From: Ferroplasmaceae archaeon UBA567
GTDB lineage: Archaea; Thermoplasmatota; Thermoplasmata; Thermoplasmatales; Thermoplasmataceae
NCBI GenBank assembly: GCA_002505185.1
Contig: DAUP01000070.1
Coordinates: forward strand, 1-5,550
DNA length: 5,550 nt
Direction of reading: 5' to 3'
Position numbers and translations under genes: made by a program. This document shows positions 1 to 5,509 of this stretch, piece by piece; position 1 is the stretch's first letter, and the number at the start of each line of letters is the position of its first letter. Under the pieces are notes generated by a model. The model saw nothing but the letters and a program-made list of their open reading frames with translations, ran no database searches and was not told the DNA's origin.

Positions 1-179
1 ATCAGGTTGGAAACAAAGGATACTCTATTTCCTGAAATTTTATCAGTTATTCCCCTTGCAAGCCTTCCAAGATCTCTGAGGCTTGTAGAATCATAGAGGG
101 AAACTATTTCGTTCTCATCCAGCGTTTCCCCCTCTTTTATCTTGCTTTCGATGCTGTCCAGGTAACCATAAGAAATCAT
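1..179 (-). CDS. mqnC: Radical-SAM futalosine-pathway enzyme, N-terminal part (probable MqnC, dehypoxanthine futalosine cyclase)
   Basis: Partial gene: the ATG is at 179 and the frame stays open to the window edge, giving 59 codons. The visible part has an acidic helix (LDENEIVSLYDS), then a Leu-Gly-x-Leu-Ala segment (DLGRLARGITDKISG), then a beta strand RVSFVSNL. This order is the usual N-terminal lead-in of the MqnC/MqnE/CofG/CofH radical-SAM group, where the next residues would be an Asn-Tyr-(Thr/Ser)-Asn stretch and the CX3CX2C iron-sulfur motif. That motif lies outside the window, so the family call rests on similarity of the lead-in. An MqnE is already present nearby, so MqnC is the best choice; it would form cyclic dehypoxanthinylfutalosine in menaquinone synthesis. 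CofH-like or a second MqnE-like protein are alternatives. An AT-rich box at -26 suggests its own leaderless promoter, 46 bp after tcuB. Confidence 0.6.
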   Translation of the reverse strand, partial: MISYGYLDSIESKIKEGETLDENEIVSLYDSTSLRDLGRLARGITDKISGNRVSFVSNL

Positions 180-195
180 AATATATTATCACTTT

Positions 196-206
196 CTAAA
201 ATAAAT
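196..206 (-). promoter_or_regulatory. TATA-like box for the 179-1 gene
   Basis: On the minus strand the sequence ATTTATTTTAG occurs at 206-196. The first T of TTTATTTTAG is 26 nt before the A of the ATG at 179, the spacing expected for an archaeal TATA box when transcription starts at the start codon. An almost identical box has the same spacing upstream of mqnE. A weak Shine-Dalgarno-like AGTGAT at 193-188 is an alternative signal if the gene is instead translated from the tcuAB transcript. Confidence 0.5.
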
Positions 207-211
207 ATGTA

Positions 212-222
212 TCCAAAAATAA
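212..222 (-). terminator. Possible T-rich terminator after tcuB
   Basis: Four bases after the tcuB stop codon the minus strand reads TTATTTTTGGA (222-212), a T-rich tract of the kind that ends archaeal transcripts. No stem-loop is visible. It lies just ahead of the TATA-like box of the next gene. In DNA this AT-rich, a T tract alone is weak evidence. Confidence 0.25.
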
Positions 223-225
223 TTT

Positions 226-1272
226 TTACAGTCTATATGAATCAGATCTGTATTTGATTAAAGATATAAGCCTAAAAACCGGGTGTATGAACTTCGAAAA
301 AGGAGCAATCAGAAATACAACAGCTATCAGAGCGTCATGTATTAAAAAATTCCAGTTAAACCAGTTCGTACCAGTCGATATGGGAATCAAGAGACCAGTT
401 ATACCAGCAAAAAATAACAGGACTGTGAAAGCATAATCCAGAGATGACTGTTTCTGGCTTCTTGAGCCTCTATCTTCTGTTATGTGGATATAAATTAATG
501 CAACAGTACCTATGGATATTGCGAGGGACCCAAGGAAATATGTAATTCCAACATATCCAAAAATATTCGGGTAGAATGAAATTGAGATCAAGGCAACGAT
601 AAAGCCAAAAAAAACTAGAGAGTGTGCGGTTAAACGGAAGTATTTATTATTCTCCCCCGGAACCTTGCAACCCGTTCCACCACCGAGGAAATTTCTATAA
701 AAGAAAGCATCATACACTCCCCTCATGACTCCGGAAGCGGTAAAACGTTTCCCCTCATTGATTTCAGACCAGTATGAAAGCGCTTCCCAGGACCAGATTA
801 CCAGAGTGTAAAGATATATTGCTATTGTGGCCGGTTTAAAAAGAGAAACAGGAATAATAGTAGTCATTGGAAGGGTGGATATTTTGTTTAATCCAAATAA
901 CAGTGATGAATAGACCATAACTAAGATAACTGCAATGAATGCAGAAAGGGATGTAAATAAAATAGGCCTTTCCAGAGCGAATTTCATAGATTTTGGCCTG
1001 ATGTTTGCATAATAGGTCTCTACTTGGACTTGTCCTAAAACCCTGGGGATATTGAGCTTAAATTCATGATCAGGGTCGTTATAAGGGCATGCATAAAAAC
1101 AATCTCTACAATCATGGCACAGATTGGCAAGATGTGAAATATAACCTTTATTCAATACAGGCTTGAATTCTATGGCATCCCAGACAGCACAATATCCCTC
1201 ACAGTAACGACATGCATTGCAAATTGACATCTGCCTTATTGCCTCTGGAGTAGAATTATTTCCTTCAATCAT
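226..1272 (-). CDS. tcuB: TcuB-type membrane Fe-S/haem b protein, electron acceptor of TcuA
   Basis: A 348-aa protein of the TcuB (CitB) family. In characterised bacteria TcuB reoxidises the FAD of TcuA and passes electrons to the membrane quinone pool. Two CX2CX2CX3C clusters are visible: C18/C21/C24/C28 (CNACRYCEGYC) and C52/C55/C58/C62, the second followed by PYNDPDHEF; these should bind two [4Fe-4S] clusters. About six hydrophobic segments follow (near 104-126, 148-168, 214-234, 241-263, 280-299 and 310-331). Membrane-segment histidines H217, H263, H312 and H330 are candidate haem b ligands. The GGGTGC stretch before TM3 (197-202) is also typical of the family. The frame can be extended to a TTG at 1311, but the added 13 residues have no family match and lie inside tcuA. 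The ATG at 1272 has GGTGG five bases or fewer upstream and gives the normal family N-terminus. The start overlaps the tcuA stop (ATGATTGA), implying translational coupling. A CobZ-like role for the pair is a less likely alternative. Confidence 0.9.
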   Translation of the reverse strand: MIEGNNSTPEAIRQMSICNACRYCEGYCAVWDAIEFKPVLNKGYISHLANLCHDCRDCFYACPYNDPDHEFKLNIPRVLGQVQVETYYANIRPKSMKFALERPILFTSLSAFIAVILVMVYSSLLFGLNKISTLPMTTIIPVSLFKPATIAIYLYTLVIWSWEALSYWSEINEGKRFTASGVMRGVYDAFFYRNFLGGGTGCKVPGENNKYFRLTAHSLVFFGFIVALISISFYPNIFGYVGITYFLGSLAISIGTVALIYIHITEDRGSRSQKQSSLDYAFTVLLFFAGITGLLIPISTGTNWFNWNFLIHDALIAVVFLIAPFSKFIHPVFRLISLIKYRSDSYRL

Positions 1273-2620
1273 TTTCCCACCCGCCTGCAAGTCTGCCAAG
1301 AGTGGTACCAATAGTTAACCCAAAACCAGCAAGGTAGCCAGATCGCAATACATTCCCGGATGCAATTTCACCAGCTGCAAATCCATTTTCTAGTTCACCG
1401 TCCTTCAGAACAACTCTCCCTGTCCGGTTAATCCGTATGCCCTGATACGTGAATGTGAGGCCAGGCGATAGCGGGTATGCATGATAGGGCGGGGTATTAA
1501 TAGGAACGGCCCAGTGGGACTTTGGAATTGCCAATTTGTGATTTGACCAGTTGAAAACATCATCATCTTTTTTTACAATGCCTCCGTTGAAGTCAGAGAT
1601 CAAATGGGACAAATCTTGAGCTTTTAAGCCAATATTATCTGCGAGTTCGTCTATTGAATATGCATCTATGGATGGATATGCCGTGGGCATGAATTTTCCA
1701 ATTGATTTATTGTCAATAATGGCATAAGCCAACTGAGAATCCTGTTCTGCCACGAGTCTTCCCCATATGGCATATCGCTTAGGCCAGATATCTTCACCCT
1801 CATCATAGAATCTCTCTACATTTTTATTTATCACTATTCCCCAGGGAATAGCATCAATCCTGCTAACGATGCCAGCATCGAATTCAGGACTCCTTGTGTC
1901 AACGGCGACCATATGCCCGGCTTTCTCTGATCCGCACATTAATGCACCGTTTTCAATCAGTGATCTGAGTGGAATTCCAGTATTATATCTGGATCCTCTG
2001 ATTTTAATATTCTTAACACTCTCACCCCAAAATTTTGAAAGCCACTGTTTATTTGCTTCATATCCTCCCGAAGCGAAAATGTACCTGTCTGCAGTGAACT
2101 GTTTTTCTCTATTGTCTATCATGGCAGTAATACCATTTACTACGCCATTAGCTATGCTGATAGAGACAATAGGTGCCTCATAGAATATTTTAACATGTAA
2201 TCTTTTTATTAACTTATAATAGGTATCTACTAAAACTCGTCCTCCTCCCATAAAAAATGCGTTGGTTCTTGATAGGCTTAAAGTACCTCTAATTTCTTTT
2301 TTGAAAGTTATATTATGCTTTCGCATCCATTCCGCCATCTCTTGTGACCTATCAATAACAAGTTCTGCAACTTCAGGATTATCAAACCCTCCAGACACAC
2401 CCAGTAGATCTTTCCGCAATTCATCCTTTGTGTATCCACCCGCTGTAAATTCATCTTCTTCATGCGCATATCTAATATCTCGTGTATATTTGGAATTGCC
2501 ACCTCTCAATGCCGCTGTGGACGTTTCAAATAAAGTTACGTCATCGCCTCTTTCTTCACATTCTATGGCACCACTAAGGGCGGCATTGCCACCACCAACA
2601 ATGATAACTTTTTGATGCAC
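1265..2620 (-). CDS. tcuA: TcuA-type FAD-dependent tricarballylate dehydrogenase
   Basis: A 451-aa flavoprotein of the fumarate reductase/succinate dehydrogenase flavoprotein superfamily, TcuA subgroup. The characterised bacterial enzyme oxidises tricarballylate to cis-aconitate. The N-terminal dinucleotide fold is complete: VIIVGGGNAAL (5-15) with E32 at the end of beta-2 for the FAD ribose, then RGGNSKYTR (39-47). The C-terminal FAD-binding part is very TcuA-like: GLTFTYQGIRINRTGRVV, then GFAAGEIASGNVLRSGYLAG (413-432) and GFGLTIGTTLGRLAG. Its length is close to the roughly 460 aa of bacterial TcuA. The start is a GTG; an in-frame TAG lies immediately upstream, so no longer form exists, and only four residues precede the first beta strand. 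The gene overlaps tcuB by 8 bp, so the two should form one complex at the membrane. The actual substrate is not proven; related dehydrogenations, or a CobZ-like cobalamin role, remain possible. The family call is firm. Confidence 0.9.
   Translation of the reverse strand: MHQKVIIVGGGNAALSGAIECEERGDDVTLFETSTAALRGGNSKYTRDIRYAHEEDEFTAGGYTKDELRKDLLGVSGGFDNPEVAELVIDRSQEMAEWMRKHNITFKKEIRGTLSLSRTNAFFMGGGRVLVDTYYKLIKRLHVKIFYEAPIVSISIANGVVNGITAMIDNREKQFTADRYIFASGGYEANKQWLSKFWGESVKNIKIRGSRYNTGIPLRSLIENGALMCGSEKAGHMVAVDTRSPEFDAGIVSRIDAIPWGIVINKNVERFYDEGEDIWPKRYAIWGRLVAEQDSQLAYAIIDNKSIGKFMPTAYPSIDAYSIDELADNIGLKAQDLSHLISDFNGGIVKKDDDVFNWSNHKLAIPKSHWAVPINTPPYHAYPLSPGLTFTYQGIRINRTGRVVLKDGELENGFAAGEIASGNVLRSGYLAGFGLTIGTTLGRLAGGWEND
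1276..1282 (-). promoter_or_regulatory. Shine-Dalgarno-like site that decides the tcuB start
   Basis: The minus strand reads GGGTGGG at 1282-1276, inside the last codons of tcuA and just before the ATG at 1272. GGTG matches part of the archaeal anti-Shine-Dalgarno complement (GGAGGTGATC). It supports the ATG at 1272 over the upstream TTG at 1311, as expected for an internal operon gene without its own promoter. Confidence 0.45.
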
Positions 2621-2640
2621 CTATTATTATTGCCTGTTTC

Positions 2641-2651
2641 CTAATATCATT
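2641..2651 (-). promoter_or_regulatory. Weak TATA-like element upstream of tcuA
   Basis: The minus strand reads AATGATATTAG at 2651-2641, centred about 26 nt before the GTG at 2620. The position fits a leaderless promoter for tcuAB, but the box is a poorer match than those ahead of mqnE and the 179-1 gene. An AGGTG overlapping the GTG (2623-2618 region) could instead help ribosome binding, though it sits too close to act as a normal Shine-Dalgarno site. Confidence 0.3.
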
Positions 2652-2680
2652 ATCGATTTGCACAGTATTTCAGAATTGAG

Positions 2681-2797
2681 TTAGTTTTTGTGCTGTATTG
2701 GGCATCCAGTACGGTGGAATGAAAAAATAGCTACCCATCCAGGATCCTTTTTGCCCTGTTTTCTCACCAATACGCTAGTATGGCTGTGTGTTTGCAT
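2681..2797 (-). CDS. Possible 38-aa small protein, unrecognised
   Basis: A short frame from ATG 2797 to TAA 2681 in the mqnA-tcuA gap. The peptide is basic in its first half (VLVRKQGKKDPGW) and hydrophobic/aromatic in the middle (VAIFSFH), with a single Cys at 32 and four His. It has no recognisable domain, signal peptide or metal-binding pair. No good Shine-Dalgarno site precedes it; a TATA-like CTATATGTA lies around 2837-2829, about 36 nt upstream. The frame is in phase with mqnA and could be chance openness after its stop codon, or a decayed gene. This is a possibility only. Confidence 0.15.
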   Translation of the reverse strand: MQTHSHTSVLVRKQGKKDPGWVAIFSFHRTGCPIQHKN

Positions 2798-2857
2798 AAT
2801 ACACTTGTAACCGCAATTGACAAAATGTACATATAGTTTCAAAAGCCATAAAATTTT

Positions 2858-3586
2858 TCAGTCCATTAAACTCTCTACAAATTCAATGGTTTTCATGACG
2901 CTATCAGTGAAGGAGTAGTCCATAACCCTGTAATATTCCTCCATGAGTTCTCTCTTTACATGGAATTTTAAATAGTTTTTTTCAACGCATTCTGAAATAT
3001 AGTTTCTGGAATCTTTTATATGCCGATTTAAATCTTTAATCCTGGTCTCACTGATTTCTATATCACTTCGAGTTGCTGAAACGGCGTAAACCGGCTCCAG
3101 TCCATATAGTTTTGAGAACTCAAGGCCCACATCCATAAGTATGTTAGCATAACCTGAATAAGCCCTAATTGCATCATCACCTATTACAAGGGCATAATCG
3201 GCGTTTTCAAGAAGATTTTCACAGTCACTATATTCTGATTCATTTATTTCATATGATATACCAATTTTTTCAAGTACTAATTTCATATAAAATTCACTAG
3301 TTTTTGTCAGTGATGTTACATTCACTTTAATATTATTTTTAATATGATTGAATCTGGAAACAAGTATGGCTGAGATGCTGTTTGCCCTTGTATGTATGTT
3401 CATAGTTTTTACGATATTCAAGGTATCCTTATTTTTCAGGTAGGTAACAAGCGATATCATGCCTATTTCAGTTTTTCCTTTTTTCAAATAAACATAATTG
3501 TCGGCAGCACTTTTCCTTACTATTTCTTCTTGTGAAAATGTCATGCTGAGCGGGTCAGAGTGTGAAATATTGATAAGTCCTATCAT
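2858..3586 (-). CDS. mqnA: MqnA-like chorismate dehydratase (menaquinone, futalosine pathway)
   Basis: A 242-aa cytoplasmic protein with the periplasmic-binding-protein-like fold of MqnA, which dehydrates chorismate to 3-[(1-carboxyvinyl)oxy]benzoate. Family landmarks in order: N-terminal strand and Pro-Leu (INISHSDPL, 5-13); the Gly-x-x-Asp/Glu-Ile-Gly-hinge-like GKTEIGMISLVTYL (37-50); the strand around NSISAILVSR (69-78); TSLTKTSEFYMKLVL (91-105), matching the Ser-x-Thr-Ser helix; the signature ALVIGDDAI (132-140); and MDVGLEFSKLYGLEPVYAVSATR (151-173), matching the Asp-Leu-Gly-x-x-Trp...Pro-Phe-Val-Phe-Ala block. It is shorter than the usual 270-290 aa and quite diverged. In particular the first motif has His9 where most members have Asn (Tyr-Leu-Asn-Thr-x-Pro-Leu). 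The gene starts one base after the mqnE stop (TGATATG) behind a strong AAAGGAG site, so it is the second gene of an mqnEA operon. The neighbouring mqnE raises confidence. Confidence 0.8.
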   Translation of the reverse strand: MIGLINISHSDPLSMTFSQEEIVRKSAADNYVYLKKGKTEIGMISLVTYLKNKDTLNIVKTMNIHTRANSISAILVSRFNHIKNNIKVNVTSLTKTSEFYMKLVLEKIGISYEINESEYSDCENLLENADYALVIGDDAIRAYSGYANILMDVGLEFSKLYGLEPVYAVSATRSDIEISETRIKDLNRHIKDSRNYISECVEKNYLKFHVKRELMEEYYRVMDYSFTDSVMKTIEFVESLMD

Positions 3587-3587
3587 A

Positions 3588-4694
3588 TCAGTAGTACTCC
3601 TTTATGTTATAGAACGTATCCCTGAGTGCCGGGATCTTTCCTATTTCCTCTATAAGATGATTAAGTTCCTCCACGCTTCCGGAAGTATGCCTGTTTGTTG
3701 CACCGAAAACCTTCTCGCTGAAGGCAGTGCCAACAAGGTCGCTGCCACCGGACATTAGGGCAACCTGTGCCAGTTCTTTACCCAGGGCAACCCAGTACAC
3801 ACTCACATTTCTTATGGATTTGCCAAGAATTGCCCTTGCAAGTGCATAGACCCTGATATCCTTGTCTCCTGAGGCAGCCATCCTTATCTTTCCCATTTTG
3901 TACAGTGGTGTATTTTCTACACTGAACTTTAATGGAATAAATGACAGGAACCCGGGCTGTTCAAGCTCGTTATCCCTAAGCCTTATCATATGGTTTATTA
4001 TGTCATCATAGTCTTCCACTGTACCGTAGGTCATTGTGGAATTTCCTTTTACCCCAAGGCTGTGTATGAGCTTTGCATCTTCTAGCCACTTTTCCCCAGA
4101 TATTTTTTCAGGCGTTGTTATCTGTTCCCTGACCTTTTCATTGAATATCTCAGCTCCACCACCTGTATGTGCATCCATCCCCGCATTCCTGAATCTCTCT
4201 ATAATCTCTGGAATTGAGTTTCCTGTAGTTCTTGCAATGAAATCTATTTCCGGTATTGTGAATGTTTTCAGTGTAATATCAGGGAGAACTTTCTTGACTT
4301 CCCTGAAAATATCTTCATAGTATTCTATACTTAAATCAGGATTGAATCCGCCTACTATATGTATTTCGGTTACATTTAGATCCTTTGCCTTCATTGCTTC
4401 TTTATGGACATCTTCCACGGAGAGCTCAAAGCCTTTTTCAGGGTTGTGTTTTTTTATTTTGTATGGAACATAATATGCGCATATGGGGCATGAGGCAGTG
4501 CAGTAATTTGAATAATTGATGTTGTATGAGACAGCATACGAGACCGTGTCTCCAACTTCCAGTGATGTGAGTGAATCACCAAGGGACATTAATGAATAAA
4601 TATCCAGATTAAGCAGTTCACGGGCATCTTTCTCCTTTATCTCCTTATCTTTGAGGTAATCGTACCAGTAATCCTTACTATAAGCCATTGACAT
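3588..4694 (-). CDS. mqnE: Aminofutalosine synthase MqnE (radical SAM)
   Basis: A 368-aa radical-SAM enzyme that adds the 5'-deoxyadenosyl radical to the MqnA product to give 6-amino-6-deoxyfutalosine. The cluster-binding CX3CX2C is C65/C69/C72 (NYCTASCPICAYY), preceded by the family's Asn-x-Asn-Tyr-Ser-Asn stretch. Next come HIVGGFNPDL (112-121), LKTFTIPEI (142-150), GGGAEIF (178-184), TMTYGTVE (220-227) and GFLSFIPLKF (248-257). His-Ile-Val-Gly-Gly, Lys-x-Phe-Thr and Phe-Ile-Pro-Leu point to MqnE rather than MqnC, which tends to have Gln-Gly-Gly and Phe-Ile-Pro-Trp. Odd points: the common Pro before GGGAEI is Thr177, the His of the usual Gly-His-(Ile/Val)-Glu is Thr225, and the Leu-Gln-Asp-Glu-Thr-Gly-Gly loop is NELEQPG. 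The first ATG (4694) sits 26 nt after the first T of an AT-rich box; an ATG two codons later is also possible. It heads an operon with mqnA. Confidence 0.88.
   Translation of the reverse strand: MSMAYSKDYWYDYLKDKEIKEKDARELLNLDIYSLMSLGDSLTSLEVGDTVSYAVSYNINYSNYCTASCPICAYYVPYKIKKHNPEKGFELSVEDVHKEAMKAKDLNVTEIHIVGGFNPDLSIEYYEDIFREVKKVLPDITLKTFTIPEIDFIARTTGNSIPEIIERFRNAGMDAHTGGGAEIFNEKVREQITTPEKISGEKWLEDAKLIHSLGVKGNSTMTYGTVEDYDDIINHMIRLRDNELEQPGFLSFIPLKFSVENTPLYKMGKIRMAASGDKDIRVYALARAILGKSIRNVSVYWVALGKELAQVALMSGGSDLVGTAFSEKVFGATNRHTSGSVEELNHLIEEIGKIPALRDTFYNIKEYY
3597..3603 (-). promoter_or_regulatory. Shine-Dalgarno site of mqnA
   Basis: The minus strand reads AAAGGAG at 3603-3597, ten bases before the mqnA ATG at 3586. 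It lies inside the final Lys-Glu codons of mqnE. It is the clearest ribosome-binding site in the window, and it serves an internal operon gene, unlike the leaderless-type starts of the first genes. Confidence 0.65.
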
Positions 4695-4710
4695 ACAATC
4701 ATATCGTGAC

Positions 4711-4720
4711 TAAAAATAAA
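4711..4720 (-). promoter_or_regulatory. TATA-like box of the mqnEA operon
   Basis: The minus strand reads TTTATTTTTA followed by G (4720-4711, G at 4710). Its first T is 26 nt before the mqnE ATG, the same spacing and nearly the same sequence as upstream of the 179-1 gene. This implies a leaderless transcript starting at or next to the ATG. The 59-bp gap after the upstream gene therefore probably contains a separate promoter rather than a simple operon junction. Confidence 0.5.
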
Positions 4721-4753
4721 TAATTATTCATAGTAAAATAATTTAGCATTAAA

Positions 4754-5425
4754 TCAAATATACTGCAATCCTGGTATTTTTACTGGATTTCCGGTTATCC
4801 GGGATATCTTCCACAGTATGGCTGAGTTTTCTGATATAACTGGTTTTCTGTATATCATGCTTAATTTATCCAGAATTTTTGAGGTGGTCATTGCAGTGCA
4901 TGAAATATAAATTATTTCGGAATTTTTAACACTATCAATGTTTTTATCTATCATTGCCCTGATTTCATCTAATTCTGTATCTGCTATATCAAGTGCATAT
5001 ACCTTATTCAGGCCGCAGGATCCTGTAACGTTAAAACCCTTCCCGGCAAAATACGCCTTTTCCTCATCTGTTCTTTCTTTTATGTATGGAGTTCCGAGCC
5101 ACATTGCTTTTATTTCAGACTCCTGAAGATATTCTATTACAGCCTCTTCCGGTATGATGACATCACTTCCGAATACTTCTCTTATTATTCCCGCATTTTT
5201 GTGTGTTCCATAAGTCCTGCCATAAACTATCACATCTGATGACCTTTTCAATAACCCATATGCCTGTTTCAGTTCATTCCTGAATTTTTCTGGATTATCG
5301 GGCTCACAGTTTCTGGTAGGCCTCATCCTTGTGGAATGGAAACTCATGTTTTCAGGTGCCATTCTGTACATATCATATTCCAGTGCTACGTTGTTGGCCG
5401 GTACTATCATGCCCACCCTGATCAT
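4754..5425 (-). CDS. Maleate isomerase/arylmalonate decarboxylase-like protein of the Asp/Glu racemase superfamily, atypical active site
   Basis: A 223-aa cytoplasmic protein, close to the usual length of the maleate cis-trans isomerase/arylmalonate decarboxylase branch. The N-terminus RVGMIVPANNVALEYDMYRM (3-22), followed by FHSTRMRP (29-36), matches that branch's Gly-x-x-x-Pro-(Ser)-x-Asn-...-Glu and His-x-x-Arg-Met motifs. GTPYIKERTDEE (111-122) is the mid-protein Thr-Pro-Tyr motif. ISCTAMTTSKILDKL (174-188) carries the C-terminal-half catalytic Cys176, and KPVISENSAILWKI (194-207) is the usual Pro-Val-x-(Ser)-x-Asn-x-Ala-x-x-Trp end. The first catalytic Cys, expected in a Tyr-Ala-Cys-Thr-Ser-Gly-like turn, is replaced: the segment is VYGRTYGT (67-74) with Arg70 (AGG). 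A two-Cys racemase or isomerase mechanism therefore looks impossible. Decarboxylases of the family also keep only the second Cys, but have Gly at the first site. The substrate is unknown. It precedes mqnE on the same strand, but mqnE seems to have its own promoter, so a menaquinone role is not shown. Confidence 0.75.
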   Translation of the reverse strand: MIRVGMIVPANNVALEYDMYRMAPENMSFHSTRMRPTRNCEPDNPEKFRNELKQAYGLLKRSSDVIVYGRTYGTHKNAGIIREVFGSDVIIPEEAVIEYLQESEIKAMWLGTPYIKERTDEEKAYFAGKGFNVTGSCGLNKVYALDIADTELDEIRAMIDKNIDSVKNSEIIYISCTAMTTSKILDKLSMIYRKPVISENSAILWKISRITGNPVKIPGLQYI

Positions 5426-5444
5426 GTATTACTATTGCCCCAAC

Positions 5445-5457
5445 ATTAATTAATATA
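5445..5457 (-). promoter_or_regulatory. TATA-like box for the 5425-4754 gene
   Basis: The minus strand reads TATATTAATTAAT at 5457-5445, about 20-32 nt before the ATG at 5425. Transcription would start at or a few bases upstream of the ATG. The 84-bp divergent spacer (5426-5509) holds this box and one for the plus-strand gene. Confidence 0.45.
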
Positions 5458-5481
5458 TTACAAATCAATATGCCGGCAAAC

Positions 5482-5491
5482 TTTTAATATA
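5482..5491 (+). promoter_or_regulatory. TATA-like box for the plus-strand gene at 5510
   Basis: TTTTAATATA at 5482-5491 spans -28 to -19 relative to the ATG at 5510. It is the best canonical archaeal TATA match in the window and implies a leaderless start. It diverges from the promoter at 5445-5457. Confidence 0.5.
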
Positions 5492-5509
5492 AAAATTCTA
5501 TGTTAATCC

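Larger units (their letters stand above)
2621..2857. other. 237-bp gap between mqnA and tcuA, no recognised gene
   Basis: No RNA gene, insertion-sequence end or clear terminator is visible. On the minus strand the frame after the mqnA TGA stays open for 58 more codons to a TAA at 2683-2681; within it an ATG at 2797 gives a 38-aa peptide. A second minus frame starts at ATG 2849, eight bases after the mqnA stop. It encodes 24 codons beginning MAFETICTFCQ, meets a TAG at 2777-2775, then stays open for 34 codons to a TGA at 2672-2670. A palindrome, ATGTACAT, lies at 2825-2832. None of the peptides is recognised. The last ~30 bases hold the weak tcuA promoter. Confidence 0.5.

Noticed and set aside
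254..436. Plus-strand open frame of 60 codons opposite tcuB
   Set aside because: It lies fully antisense to the membrane segments of tcuB, has no promoter or ribosome site, and no recognisable protein features.
1273..1311. Longer tcuB start at TTG 1311
   Set aside because: It adds 13 residues encoded within tcuA, not seen in the family, while the ATG at 1272 has a ribosome site and the expected N-terminus.
1869..2615. Two plus-strand open frames and one overlapping minus frame inside tcuA
   Set aside because: tcuA is a clear full-length family member across this stretch; the other frames are low-complexity shadows without start signals.
2775..2777. TAG in the gap frame starting at 2849 read as pyrrolysine
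   Set aside because: There is no sign of pyrrolysine genes or methylamine metabolism here, and the frame itself is not a proven gene.
2825..2832. Palindrome ATGTACAT as an operator
   Set aside because: An 8-base palindrome is common by chance and it lies about 200 bases from the tcuA start with no second copy seen.
3498..3758. Plus-strand open frame across the mqnE-mqnA junction
   Set aside because: It is antisense to two well-supported genes and has no start signal of its own.
4036..5126. Plus-strand open frames inside mqnE and the isomerase-like gene
   Set aside because: They mirror the coding strand, are rich in Ser/Ile/Leu as antisense frames tend to be, and have no upstream box.
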